Source of the DNA: Bacteroidia bacterium
GTDB taxonomy: Bacteria > Bacteroidota > Bacteroidia > Bacteroidales > Prolixibacteraceae
Direction of reading: 5' to 3'
Assembly (NCBI GenBank): GCA_026391315.1
Contig: JAPLDT010000045.1
Location: forward strand, 34,618 to 98,617
Length of the DNA stretch: 64,000 bases
In this document: positions 29,988 to 39,520 of the stretch, piece after piece
How the letters are laid out: the number at the start of each line of letters is the position of its first letter
How positions within the stretch are numbered: position 1 is the first letter of the stretch
Made by a program: the position numbers and the translations under genes
Notes under the pieces: model-generated
Seen by the model: only the letters and a program-made list of their open reading frames with translations
Told to the model about the DNA's origin: nothing
Databases searched by the model: none

Positions 29988-31379
29988 TTATATTTCATAA
30001 TGCAACCTTACACCAAATGCGTTTACCGGACCCCGGTCTTTGTTGTTGGCAGGATTAGCAATGAACTGATAATTGGGTGTTAAAAACAGGCCATTCAGAA
30101 GAAATTTGAAAGAATAATATATTTCTGATATATACTCATTTCCATAATTTAAGTTTCCATCCCCGATGATAAATCCATATCCGCCGGCTTTCAAATAGTT
30201 GCGATGCTCAGTTGAAATACCGTTCACAATCAGGGCAAATCCAAGGTTATCGTCTTTCCTCTTCCAGAAAGCGCCATTCACAACCAAACCTGCACTCAGA
30301 TGATGGTCAATTTCCGTGAAGGCCCAGGTCTCATTTTTCCCATCGTTCCAGCTGGCACGCAGGAAGATTCCAATACTTTTACTGAGAGGTTGTTCGAGGT
30401 TTACACCAAACCCGAATTTGGTCCTTCCAGTGGTTCTTACGCTGTCTATAGCAGGTGAAGTGTGATGGTTTTTTCCCCAGGTCATGGCCTCATTGTAATT
30501 CCCCATCCGGGCGTGTGTAAGATAGGTCATCCAGCGGATTGTTCCAGTTTGATTGCCCAGGGAATATTTGTGTTCAAATTCAAATGCATCTGACCTAGCG
30601 TGGAGTATATCGTGATCCATGGTACTCCCATTGGCTGCCGTTGGTACCATGACGGTTGAAAACCGGACCGCAAAGATTGGTTTAACAAATTCTAAAACAA
30701 TGCCGTACGTGTAACCCCTTGTGTTTGCCGGATAGTCCCAGGCTCCATTCCCCATGAGGGTCCAGTTGAAGAATTGCTTGCGCGGATCATGACTGTAGCA
30801 GTTGTTATCGAAGAAATCCATCATACTGAATTTCCCGGCAGATGCAGCAAAATAGGAGGTTGGAACCATTGATGCAATCTGGTTAACGTCATCCTCTCTG
30901 AATTCGTATTTGTCAGACAGCGGGAATACCTGTTTTAAATATAGACGGGCTACGTATATATGTGGATTAGCATCGCTGACGCGATATACTTCTCCGTTTG
31001 GAAAACCGGCAACCCCGGTTGTTTGCGAGAAACCGGCTCCCCCGGTTAATTCCGGGTTGAAGTAGGCCTCGGCTCCCTTCCACAATCTGGCGCCAAAGAA
31101 CAAAGTGCCCGAGACCGATGTGTGGGTTTCCGGAGTTGGATCCAGGCTGTTCATGCCTGAATAGCTGGATTGAAAAGCAGGGTGATACTGGGTTATGACC
31201 GTCGATTGATAATGGAAGTTCCACTTCCGTTCGATTTTTAATGTATCCTGAATGGTTTGGGCAAGGCAGGGAAATGTTGAAAAAAAAAGCAATACCCAAA
31301 ACAAATGTTTGAAATTCAAATAATTGATACCAATGCGATTTTTTACAAAAAGGCTGTTTTTATGTTGTTTGAAAGTCAT
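29988..31379 (-). CDS. OprB-like carbohydrate-type porin in a metal-efflux operon
   Basis: 463 residues: signal peptide (hydrophobic about 27-38, then CLAQT) followed by a beta-barrel rich in aromatic strands, including HTSVSGTLFFGARLWKGAEAYFNPELTGGAGF and a C-terminal NAFGVRLHYEI ending in the aromatic strand of outer-membrane proteins. The middle matches OprB-family porins. OprB proteins are named for sugars, but relatives are often found next to Czc pumps in Bacteroidota, where their role is not known. It is the first gene of the minus-strand metal operon, starting at the shared divergent control region. Confidence 0.78.
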   Translation of the reverse strand: MTFKQHKNSLFVKNRIGINYLNFKHLFWVLLFFSTFPCLAQTIQDTLKIERKWNFHYQSTVITQYHPAFQSSYSGMNSLDPTPETHTSVSGTLFFGARLWKGAEAYFNPELTGGAGFSQTTGVAGFPNGEVYRVSDANPHIYVARLYLKQVFPLSDKYEFREDDVNQIASMVPTSYFAASAGKFSMMDFFDNNCYSHDPRKQFFNWTLMGNGAWDYPANTRGYTYGIVLEFVKPIFAVRFSTVMVPTAANGSTMDHDILHARSDAFEFEHKYSLGNQTGTIRWMTYLTHARMGNYNEAMTWGKNHHTSPAIDSVRTTGRTKFGFGVNLEQPLSKSIGIFLRASWNDGKNETWAFTEIDHHLSAGLVVNGAFWKRKDDNLGFALIVNGISTEHRNYLKAGGYGFIIGDGNLNYGNEYISEIYYSFKFLLNGLFLTPNYQFIANPANNKDRGPVNAFGVRLHYEI

Positions 31380-31693
31380 CTTATATCCTTCTTAAACTTT
31401 TATTATAATATGAATACGGGAAGGATACAGGATAGTTTCCTTCCACTCATTCAAGTAAATTTGTTATATATTCAAGATCGTCGTCCATGGCAATATCGAT
31501 TAACTAGAATATCCCGGCAATAACCATCGATCGGTAAAAAGCAAGTCCAATTATAATGATCAGGTATGCAAAGTAATCAAAGAATATTTATAATCTGCCC
31601 GAATTTACACTTTATTAACCTTTCTAATCCCTTTCTAATTTCATTCTAAGTTCATTCTAAGTTGGAAGTTATTCCTTTGGCCTGTAATTAAGA
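31380..31693. other. 314-base divergent control region of the metal-efflux island
   Basis: Between the porin start (minus strand, 31379) and the TolC start (plus strand, 31694). It carries four in-phase direct repeats at 31621-31660 (annotated separately), then a promoter-like TTCCTTTG at 31672-31679. The part nearer the porin is AT-rich with no recognised box. No gene was seen. Confidence 0.6.
31621..31660 (+). promoter_or_regulatory. Four direct repeats of TTCTAA at exact 11-bp spacing, probable response-regulator boxes
   Basis: (T/A)TTCTAA occurs at 31621, 31632, 31643 and 31654, each exactly 11 bases from the last, so all four face the same side of the helix. OmpR/PhoB-family regulators bind as head-to-tail dimers to 11-bp-spaced half-sites. 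The array ends 33 bases before the TolC start codon and no -33 box is evident, which suits an activator site. The likely binder is the OmpR-type regulator at 37386. Confidence 0.75.
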
Positions 31694-32980
31694 ATGACGA
31701 CAATGCACAATAAAATAATACTTCTGATTTCCTTTATATTCATTGGCGGGGATCTTTTCAGTGAGGGGATTCCACGAGATACTTTGAAAATTACCATCAA
31801 ACAGGCTGAGAACATTTTTATCAAGGAAAACCTCACGCTGCTTGCTCAAAAATTTAATGTCGATGCTACAAAGGCACTGATAATCCAGGCCCGTCTTTTC
31901 CCCAATCCTACGTTTGAATTTGTACAAGGTGTCTATAATCCGGAAACCAAAAAATGGTTTGAGCAGGATTTTGCAAATGGAGAACAAGCGTATCAAATAT
32001 CCCAGTTAATTCTTTTGTCCCACAAGATCAAAAAGCAGACAAATATCGCCGAAACAAACTTCAAACTTGCTGAAGATGGCTTCTATAACTTACTGCAGAC
32101 TCTTAAACTGGCAATTCGCAGCAATTTTTACAACATCTATTTTCAACAACAAATTGCAAAGGTCTATGACGAGGAAATTACGGCTTTGAAAACAATTGTT
32201 GCTGCCTATCAAAAGGTTATAGACAAAGGGTATATTTCACAATCGGATAATGCCCTTATTCAGGCCCAATTGTATTCATTGCAGAATGAATATCACAATT
32301 TGGTTGACAACATCAACGATCTACAGAGCCAGACAAGGCTATTGCTACAGACCTCAGTCAATTACTATATCCAACCGGTTGTTGATCCTTCTGTTGTCAA
32401 AGGAAATCCATTGGAATACAGTATGAGAGCCCTGCTGGATTCAGCTTATCAAAATCGAACCGACTTAATGATAGCCCGTGATAACCTGTTATTGAGCCAA
32501 CAGAATCATATTTACCAGAAATCACAAGCTGTTCCTGATATTACGATAGGTGGTGTACTGGACCGGCACGGCAGTTATGTAACCAACTACAATGCCCTCA
32601 CCATAGGGTTCAACATTCCTATTTTTAACCGTAATCAGGGAAACATAAAAAACGCTCAATTGCTCATTGAATCTAGTAAAATACAATTGCAGTCAACTCA
32701 AAAGATGCTGGATGAACAGGTAGTACGTGGTTTGGAAAAGGCGCTGGATGCAGATAAACTATTCAGTGGGATAGATCCGGCTTTTGCAAGGAATTTTGAT
32801 ACCCTTGCAAAGGAGATGATGAAGAATTACCTGAACAGGAACGTCAGCCTGATTAACTTTTTAAACTTTTATGATTCCTATAAACAAAATATCGTTCAGC
32901 TAAACACGATCTCTTACAACAAGGTGAATGCTTTGGAAAACCTGAACTTTTTGACTGCTACAAATTTTTATAACAAGTAA
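31694..32980 (+). CDS. CzcC/CusC-like TolC-family outer-membrane efflux protein (copy 2)
   Basis: 428 residues; signal peptide at the start (IILLISFIFIGGDLFSEG). Shares the blocks of the copy at 28579: IKQAENIFIKENLTLLAQKFNV, IQARLFPNPTFEF, IPIFNRNQGNIKNA and NVSLINFLNFYDSYKQN. It is the outer-membrane duct of the rightward metal pump and heads the operon TolC - adaptor - permease - regulator - kinase. Spacing to the adaptor is 11 bases. The start ATG at 31694 lies 33 bases after the TTCTAA box array; ATG at 31703 is an alternative. Confidence 0.9.
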   Translation: MTTMHNKIILLISFIFIGGDLFSEGIPRDTLKITIKQAENIFIKENLTLLAQKFNVDATKALIIQARLFPNPTFEFVQGVYNPETKKWFEQDFANGEQAYQISQLILLSHKIKKQTNIAETNFKLAEDGFYNLLQTLKLAIRSNFYNIYFQQQIAKVYDEEITALKTIVAAYQKVIDKGYISQSDNALIQAQLYSLQNEYHNLVDNINDLQSQTRLLLQTSVNYYIQPVVDPSVVKGNPLEYSMRALLDSAYQNRTDLMIARDNLLLSQQNHIYQKSQAVPDITIGGVLDRHGSYVTNYNALTIGFNIPIFNRNQGNIKNAQLLIESSKIQLQSTQKMLDEQVVRGLEKALDADKLFSGIDPAFARNFDTLAKEMMKNYLNRNVSLINFLNFYDSYKQNIVQLNTISYNKVNALENLNFLTATNFYNK

Positions 32981-32991
32981 AAATCAAAAAA

Positions 32992-34110
32992 ATGGCGAAT
33001 AATCATCATAATAAGAAAAGCAGGATTTTTAGGGAACCGCTAGTCATCCTGCTTTTAACCGGGACTATGCTTTTTTATGGTTGCAATGAAATTAAAAAGC
33101 CTGAAGAAAAAGTAAAATATGTCATTCCTGATTCCCTTTTAAATACCCTGGTTATAGATACCGTAAAAAAATGTCCTCTGGTAAATATTATAAAGCTTAC
33201 GGGCATGGTCGATTTTAACCAGGATAAACAGGTTAATATCTATTCTTTGGTAAGCGGTAATATTCAGGACATTAAAGTTCAGCTGGGAGATTTTGTAAAC
33301 AAAGGTCAAGTATTGGCTGTGGTAAAAAGCGGAGAAATGGCAGGATATGGGTATAACCTTGTCGTAGCAGAATCCAATGTTAAAACGACCAGAAAACAGC
33401 TGGATGCATCGGGCGAACTTTTCAAAAGCGGACTTACATCCATTATGGATCTTACAAATGCCCAGGCTGCCTATGATCAGGCAATGTCTCAACTGGAAAC
33501 AGCAAAAAGAGTGCTTAAAATTAATGGGAATAATGCCAATGGCGACTATATTATCAAATCCCCTATCAGCGGGTTCATTGTACAAAAAAATGTCACCAAC
33601 AATACTTTGGTTCGGCTCGATAATGGAACCAGTTTGTTCACGGTGTCTGACCTCAATGACGTTTGGGTTCAGGGAAATGTTTATGAAGCAAACCTTGGAC
33701 AGGTTCATGTTGGAGATATGGTAGAAGTGAGGATCTTATCAGCGCCGGATCAAATATTCAGAGGCAAGATTGATAAAATACTGAATGTGCTCGATCCGGC
33801 AAGTAAAGTGAACAGAGTGAGGGTAGTGTTGAAAAATTCCGGTTATCAGTTAAAACCTCAGATGTTTGCCAGTTTATTGGTCTCAAATCCTGAAAACCGC
33901 GAAGCGCTGTGTCTATTAAGTAAATCCCTGATCTATGACCGCAGCAGATATTATGTGTTGGTCGAAAAGGGGAAAGGTGAAGCTGAGATAAGGCCTGTCG
34001 AAATCCTCAATAGCCTGGAAGATAAGACATATGTTCGCTCCGGTGTAATGGAGGGCGAACGGGTTATTGCTTCAAATGCCCTTCAGATTTATAGCGAATT
34101 GAATAATTAG
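32992..34110 (+). CDS. CzcB-like periplasmic adaptor, lipoprotein (copy 2)
   Basis: 372 residues. The lipobox LFYGC puts the lipidated Cys at 31, after a longer-than-usual basic N-terminus. Then come VSGNIQDIKVQLGDFVNKGQ, a helical hairpin (about 125-180), IKSPISGFIVQKNVTNNTLV, DLNDVWVQGNVYEANL and RSGVMEGERVIASNA. It bridges the inner-membrane permease and TolC duct. It is intact, unlike its paralogue at 27450, and so serves as the reference that shows what the latter has lost. No His-rich or Met-rich metal-binding tail is present, so ion choice is not readable here. Confidence 0.91.
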   Translation: MANNHHNKKSRIFREPLVILLLTGTMLFYGCNEIKKPEEKVKYVIPDSLLNTLVIDTVKKCPLVNIIKLTGMVDFNQDKQVNIYSLVSGNIQDIKVQLGDFVNKGQVLAVVKSGEMAGYGYNLVVAESNVKTTRKQLDASGELFKSGLTSIMDLTNAQAAYDQAMSQLETAKRVLKINGNNANGDYIIKSPISGFIVQKNVTNNTLVRLDNGTSLFTVSDLNDVWVQGNVYEANLGQVHVGDMVEVRILSAPDQIFRGKIDKILNVLDPASKVNRVRVVLKNSGYQLKPQMFASLLVSNPENREALCLLSKSLIYDRSRYYVLVEKGKGEAEIRPVEILNSLEDKTYVRSGVMEGERVIASNALQIYSELNN

Positions 34111-34131
34111 CCAATCAATAGAACAGATATT

Positions 34132-37100
34132 ATGACGAAGTTTTTGGGGGCAATCATCGCCTTTTCCTTAAGAAACAGATATTTTATACTGTTTGCCGCA
34201 GTAGCATTGGTAGTTTCAGGGATTGTTGTTTTTAAAAATATGCCTATCGAAGCATTTCCAGATGTGACCAATGCTGAGATTTCGGTGATTACTCAATGGC
34301 CGGGCAGAAGTGCGGAAGAAGTTGAAAAACACATCACGATACCAATTGAGATTGCGCTTAACCCTGTACAAAAAAAAATCAGCATGAGATCTACCAGTAT
34401 CTTCGGTCTGTCTTATGTGAAATTAATTTTTGATGATGATGTGAAAGATCCGCAGGCAAGGCTGCAAGTAATGAGCCTGATTAGCAATGCGACACTCCCT
34501 CCCAATATTGTGCCTTCTATTCAACCACCGACAGGGCCTACAGGAGAAATTTTTCGTTACACTTTAAAAAGCACCTTCCGGGATGTAAGAGAACTAAAGA
34601 GTATTCAGGATTGGGTCATAGACCGAAGACTCAGGGCAGTTCAGGGAGTTGCCGATCTTACCAGCTTTGGAGGCAAAACAAAGACGTATGAAATAAAGGT
34701 AAACCCGGATAAACTTGCCTCTCTCGGACTTACCCCCCTGGATGTTTATACAGCAATTCAAAACACGAATATCAATATTGGCGGAGATATGATATTTGAA
34801 AATGATGAAGCCTACGCCGTGCGTGGAATAGGACTTATCAATGATATCAATGACTTGAACGACATAATAATTCAAAACAACAATGGGGTACCGCTTTTAG
34901 TGAAAGATGTCGCAACAGTGGTAATCTCCAACCTGCCCCGTTTGGGCTGGGTCACCAGGAGTGATGCAGTGACCGATTCCGCGGGCAACAGAGTTGTCAC
35001 GGATCAGGACGATGTGGTGGAATGTATTGTGGTGATGCGAAAAGGGGAAAATCCTTCCGAAGTGGTCAATGAACTGAAGAAAGAGATTGAAAGACTCAAC
35101 AGGGACGTTTTACCGGCAGATACCAAGATTGTACCTTATTATGATCGTACTAGTCTGATTTCCTATGCCACAGATACGGTGCTGCATAATTTGATTGAAG
35201 GAATATTGTTGGTGATTTTATTGGTTTCGCTCTTTCTCTTTGATTGGCGCACAACCATCATTGTGTCGGTAATCATACCCCTGGCGTTGCTTTTTGCATT
35301 TATTTGCCTGAAAATGATGGGAATGACAGCTAACCTGCTGTCTATGGGTGCTGTGGATTTCGGTATTATTATCGATGGTGCGGTGGTCATGGTGGAAGGC
35401 CTTTTTGTTGCATTAAGCCTCAAAGCAAAGGAGTTCGGGATGGATAGGTTCAACAAACTATCCAAGATGGGTTTATACAAATCAGTCGGGACTAAAATGG
35501 GTAAAGCCATATTTTTCTCAAAGATCATTATCATTACTTGTCTGATTCCGATTTTTGCATTTCAGAAGGTAGAAGGGAAAATGTTTTCCCCTTTGGCCTT
35601 TACGCTCGGCTTTGCTTTGATTGGTGCGCTCATTACGACGCTGACCCTTGTTCCGGTTATGATTTCATTTCTCCTGAATAAGAATGTAAGCGAAAAACAT
35701 AATGGTTTTGTCCAATCGCTGAATAAGTTTATGCTCGCAGGATTTGACGCATTTTACAGAAGGAAGAAGCTTGTTATGGTATCCTCTGTTTTTGTAGTTC
35801 TTGCAGGCTTTTATAGCTATAACTTTTTGGGATCCGAGTTCCTTCCGCAGTTAAATGAAGGATCGATCTGGTTGAGGGTTCAACTTCCTTATAGCGCCTC
35901 ACTACAAAAGGGTGTTGATGTGTCCATTCAGGCACGTCATATTTTGATGACCTTTCCTCAGGTCAAATGCGTTGTATCCCAGACAGGCAGGCCCGACGAT
36001 GGAACTGATGTTGCAGGGTTTTACAACAACGAATTCGATGTTGTCATGTATCCCGAAAATGAATGGAAACCTAAAATTTCAAGGGAATTACTCATAGCAA
36101 ACATGGACAAAAAACTATCTGTAATTCCTGGTGTAAACCTTAACTTTTCTCAGCCTATCATGGATAACGTGGAAGAGGCTGTTTCAGGTGTAAAAGGTTC
36201 CATATGCGTTAAGATCTACGGTGATTCGCTTGCCTATACGGAGCAAAAATTGAATGAAGTATACAATATTATGAAAGATATTCGGGGTGTTGAAGACCTT
36301 GGGGTTATTCATAACATCGGGCAACCTGAGATTGACGTCAATCTTGATCAGCAGAAAATGGCATTATATGGTGTTACAACAGCCAATGCCAATGCTGTTC
36401 TGGGTATGGCAATAGGTGGGCAGGTTGCTTCCACACTATATGAAGGTATTGAAACCTATGATATTCGCGTCCGGTTGCCTGAGGAATACCGTAAAACACA
36501 GGGAGATATAGGGAACTTGCTGGTTCCTACTCAAAATGGCGCTAAAGTGCCAATTAAATCCATTGCAGAGATCACCAGGAAAACAGGTGCCAGTTTGATT
36601 TACAGGGACGGAAACGAAAGATATGCAGCCCTCAAGTTTTCGGTACGTGGTCGCGATATGGGCAGTACAGTGGCAGAGGCGCAAAAAAAAGTAAGCAGCA
36701 AAGTCTCCTTAAAAAGGGGCTATACTATGGCCTGGCAGGGAGATTTTGAAAATAAGGAAAGGGCACAAAAGCGACTGAAAGAATTGGTGCCGATAAGTTT
36801 ATTGCTGATCTTTCTTCTGCTGTTGGGCATGTTTGGAAATTTAAAGGACGCAACTTTGGTGTTTCTTAATGTTCCTTTTGCGATAGTTGGAGGAATAATG
36901 GCGCTTCATCTTACAGGGACTGATTTCAGCATTTCTGCGGGAATCGGATTTATTGCCCTTGCCGGAATCTGTATTCAGGATGGTATTATTCTTATATCGA
37001 TTTTTAAAGAAAATCTTCATAAAATGAGGTCGGGGACCAATATCTTATACACAGCCATACGATCAGGTGTGCAGGAAAGGATCAGACCAGTAATGATGAC

Positions 37101-37275
37101 TGCATTAATGGCTGCAATTGGCCTGATGCCGGCTGCGATGTCCCATGGTATCGGTTCTGAAAGTTCGAGACCGTTGGCACGGGTGGTAATAGGCGGGATT
37201 ATTATGGCAATGTTTTGTTCATTGTGGGTTTTCCCGCTTATCTTTAACTGGGCATACAGGAAGTTCTACAAATAG
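34132..37275 (+). CDS. CzcA-like heavy-metal RND efflux permease (copy 2)
   Basis: 1047 residues. AFPDVTNAEISVITQWPGRS near residue 43, helix-4 motif MGAVDFGIIIDGAVVMVEG with the Asp-Asp-Glu of divalent-cation pumps, FSQPIMDNVEEAVSGVKGS in the second periplasmic domain, and helices 8-12 to the end. It is a proton-driven exporter of Co/Zn/Cd/Ni-type ions. A 12-residue segment (SDAVTDSAGNRV) near residue 280 is absent from the copy at 24253; otherwise the two align throughout. Two similar pumps side by side may differ in ion preference. It follows the adaptor by 21 bases; the regulator gene begins 110 bases after it. Confidence 0.93.
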   Translation: MTKFLGAIIAFSLRNRYFILFAAVALVVSGIVVFKNMPIEAFPDVTNAEISVITQWPGRSAEEVEKHITIPIEIALNPVQKKISMRSTSIFGLSYVKLIFDDDVKDPQARLQVMSLISNATLPPNIVPSIQPPTGPTGEIFRYTLKSTFRDVRELKSIQDWVIDRRLRAVQGVADLTSFGGKTKTYEIKVNPDKLASLGLTPLDVYTAIQNTNINIGGDMIFENDEAYAVRGIGLINDINDLNDIIIQNNNGVPLLVKDVATVVISNLPRLGWVTRSDAVTDSAGNRVVTDQDDVVECIVVMRKGENPSEVVNELKKEIERLNRDVLPADTKIVPYYDRTSLISYATDTVLHNLIEGILLVILLVSLFLFDWRTTIIVSVIIPLALLFAFICLKMMGMTANLLSMGAVDFGIIIDGAVVMVEGLFVALSLKAKEFGMDRFNKLSKMGLYKSVGTKMGKAIFFSKIIIITCLIPIFAFQKVEGKMFSPLAFTLGFALIGALITTLTLVPVMISFLLNKNVSEKHNGFVQSLNKFMLAGFDAFYRRKKLVMVSSVFVVLAGFYSYNFLGSEFLPQLNEGSIWLRVQLPYSASLQKGVDVSIQARHILMTFPQVKCVVSQTGRPDDGTDVAGFYNNEFDVVMYPENEWKPKISRELLIANMDKKLSVIPGVNLNFSQPIMDNVEEAVSGVKGSICVKIYGDSLAYTEQKLNEVYNIMKDIRGVEDLGVIHNIGQPEIDVNLDQQKMALYGVTTANANAVLGMAIGGQVASTLYEGIETYDIRVRLPEEYRKTQGDIGNLLVPTQNGAKVPIKSIAEITRKTGASLIYRDGNERYAALKFSVRGRDMGSTVAEAQKKVSSKVSLKRGYTMAWQGDFENKERAQKRLKELVPISLLLIFLLLLGMFGNLKDATLVFLNVPFAIVGGIMALHLTGTDFSISAGIGFIALAGICIQDGIILISIFKENLHKMRSGTNILYTAIRSGVQERIRPVMMTALMAAIGLMPAAMSHGIGSESSRPLARVVIGGIIMAMFCSLWVFPLIFNWAYRKFYK

Positions 37276-37385
37276 CCCAAGATTTAGAAAAACAGTGATA
37301 TTTCACAAAAATTCCGAAGGAAACAGGCAAAGGATTGGCGAAATGCCTAATTTAGTGAGAGTAAAAATTAAAAGAACAGGCTTTA

Positions 37386-38066
37386 ATGGCAAATTTTCTG
37401 GTTATTGAGGATGAAGTGAATGTTTCCTCCTTCATCAAAAGGGGTCTTGAGGAGGAAGGACATAAAGTTGACGTGGCTTTCGATGGGGCAATGGGACTGA
37501 GTATCGCCTGCCATAATGAATATGACCTGATCATCCTCGATCTGATATTGCCGCAAATCAATGGTATCGAATTCTGTCGGCGTTTCCGGACAACAATTGG
37601 TTATGCTGTACCAATTATTATGCTTACAGCCTTAGGATCTTCTGATGATATTGTGAAAGGACTGAATACCGGTGCCGATGATTATCTGGTCAAACCATTT
37701 AAATTTAAGGAATTACTTGCCAGGATCAATTCTTTGCTCAGGCGGAAAAACCTGGGAAATTTCACTGAGAAATACAAGTTTGCAGATATTGTGATGGACA
37801 CGGAAACCAGGACAGTCACCCGTTCGGGACAGAAACTGCAACTTACTTCCAAGGAATACAGGCTTCTGGAATTCTTTTTGGCGAATCCCGGAAGGGTTCT
37901 ATCCAGGACAACTATTCTTGAAAGTGTCTGGGATAAAAATGTAGATTTAAATACCAACATTGTTGAGGTATATATAAATTATCTCAGGAAAAAGGTTGAA
38001 ACCGGCTTCAACAGCAAACTTATCCATACGGTCATTGGAATGGGTTATGTATTAAAGGAGGAATAA
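37386..38066 (+). CDS. OmpR/PhoB-family response regulator of the metal island
   Basis: 226 residues. Receiver domain with acidic pocket EDE (8-10), phosphoacceptor Asp52 in LIILDLILP and Lys103 in YLVKPF; winged-helix DNA-binding domain from about 128 with LTSKEYRLLEFFLANPGRVLSR and an end of IHTVIGMGYVLKEE. This is the CusR/CzcR-like arrangement. It is followed after 1 base by the kinase gene, so the two are co-translated. It probably binds the 11-bp-spaced TTCTAA boxes at 31621-31660 to activate one or both divergent efflux operons. It is separated from the permease by 110 bases with no terminator, so autoregulation through the operon is possible. Confidence 0.94.
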   Translation: MANFLVIEDEVNVSSFIKRGLEEEGHKVDVAFDGAMGLSIACHNEYDLIILDLILPQINGIEFCRRFRTTIGYAVPIIMLTALGSSDDIVKGLNTGADDYLVKPFKFKELLARINSLLRRKNLGNFTEKYKFADIVMDTETRTVTRSGQKLQLTSKEYRLLEFFLANPGRVLSRTTILESVWDKNVDLNTNIVEVYINYLRKKVETGFNSKLIHTVIGMGYVLKEE

Positions 38067-38067
38067 C

Positions 38068-39465
38068 ATGCAACTTCGCCGAAAAACCACCTTGTTGTTT
38101 ACTGCACTTTCCAGTGTGGTTATCCTATTTTCGTTTACTTTCATATACCTTTTATCGGAAGATTATACACAACGCGATTTTTATTCCCGCCTTCAGATAA
38201 AGGCTGATTTCATTGCTCAGAAATACTTTGAAAAAGACGAGCTTAGTAAACAGGTGTACGATGAGATTATGGAAAAAAATTCAATGAGTCTTCCTGAAGC
38301 GCATGAGATTATCCTGGATATGAGAAATTCAAAATTGGTAACCGATTCCCTGAATAAAATCTTGCCGAAAAATCTTGCCGAAAAATTACTCACTGGTCAT
38401 AAAGTACAATTCAGATACAAAGATAATCAGGGAGTAGGGATTTATTACCCTGATAATGAAGGTACTTTTATTATTATCATTTATGCCACAGATAAGATTG
38501 GTATCCAGAAACAGAATTACCTTTCAAGGATGCTTTTGTTGATATTTCTTGGGAGTTTGGTGTTCATCTATTTTATTGGAATTTTTTATGCTCAAAAAAT
38601 ATTTTCGCCCATCGGGCATATTCTTAAGAATGTTAAAACAATCAATGCCACCAATTTAAGTCAAAGATTAAATGCTCATGATGGTAATGATGAATTGTCC
38701 AACCTAACGCAGACGCTTAATAAAATGCTTGATCGACTAGACCACGCATTTGATCTGCAAAAAACCTTTATCAGTAATGCTTCCCATGAATTAAGAAATC
38801 CATTGACTGCTATCATGGGTGAGACTGAAATTATCCTTACAAAGGAGCGGTCTGTCGAAGAATATATCCTATCGCTCGGCAAAATAACTTCTGAAGCAGA
38901 AAGACTCGAAGTTCTTACAAAAAACCTCCTTAGTCTGGCGCAAGCTGATTTCGATTTTACCAGACTTGAACATACACCTATCAGGATCGATGAATTGGTT
39001 TGGGAAACTTATGACTATTTTGAGAAAACAAAGTACAAAGGTAGATTGAAGGTTCACATTTCAATACTTCCTGACGATCCGGGAAAAATCACAATTTATG
39101 GGAATGATAATTTATTAAAAATTGCCTTGATCAACCTTATTGACAATGCATGTAAATTTTCAGGGCAAAATCCGGTAGAAATTATACTGAAAGCGGAAGA
39201 TGATCTGGTTTCCTTAATAATCTCAGATAAAGGAATAGGCATTCCTGAAAATGAGTTAGAAGATGTTCTTCAGCCTTTTTTTAGGGCAACCAATGCTGTG
39301 GGGTTTAAAGGTTCAGGAATTGGTCTATCCCTGACAAAAAAAATAATAGATATTCACCATGGGGACATGAAGATCTCAAGTTTGACAGGGAAAGGAACAA
39401 GTATTGAAATAATATTTAAGGTTAGTAAAACGGTGGTTAATGCCAATATGCCTACCTTCAACTAA
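38068..39465 (+). CDS. Membrane sensor histidine kinase of the metal island
   Basis: 465 residues: first membrane helix about 9-28, a periplasmic sensor of about 120 residues, second helix about 153-174, a HAMP domain, HisKA with His240 in NASHELRNPLTAIMG and an ATPase domain (INLIDNACKFS, DKGIGIPENE, GSGIGLSLTKK). This is the CusS/CzcS-like layout. No His/Met/Cys cluster stands out in the sensor part, so the ion sensed is not obvious. It partners with the regulator encoded 1 base upstream. The stop is at 39465; the next gene's signal-peptide ATG is 56 bases on. Confidence 0.93.
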   Translation: MQLRRKTTLLFTALSSVVILFSFTFIYLLSEDYTQRDFYSRLQIKADFIAQKYFEKDELSKQVYDEIMEKNSMSLPEAHEIILDMRNSKLVTDSLNKILPKNLAEKLLTGHKVQFRYKDNQGVGIYYPDNEGTFIIIIYATDKIGIQKQNYLSRMLLLIFLGSLVFIYFIGIFYAQKIFSPIGHILKNVKTINATNLSQRLNAHDGNDELSNLTQTLNKMLDRLDHAFDLQKTFISNASHELRNPLTAIMGETEIILTKERSVEEYILSLGKITSEAERLEVLTKNLLSLAQADFDFTRLEHTPIRIDELVWETYDYFEKTKYKGRLKVHISILPDDPGKITIYGNDNLLKIALINLIDNACKFSGQNPVEIILKAEDDLVSLIISDKGIGIPENELEDVLQPFFRATNAVGFKGSGIGLSLTKKIIDIHHGDMKISSLTGKGTSIEIIFKVSKTVVNANMPTFN

Positions 39466-39520
39466 TTCTTTCAATCAATTATACTTTCCAATTTGTACTT
39501 TTGTTGAAAGATTAAATCCG

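Noticed and set aside
39440..39520. Longer N-terminus for the MORN-like protein
   Set aside because: The region lies inside the kinase gene and the ATG at 39521 starts a clear signal peptide.
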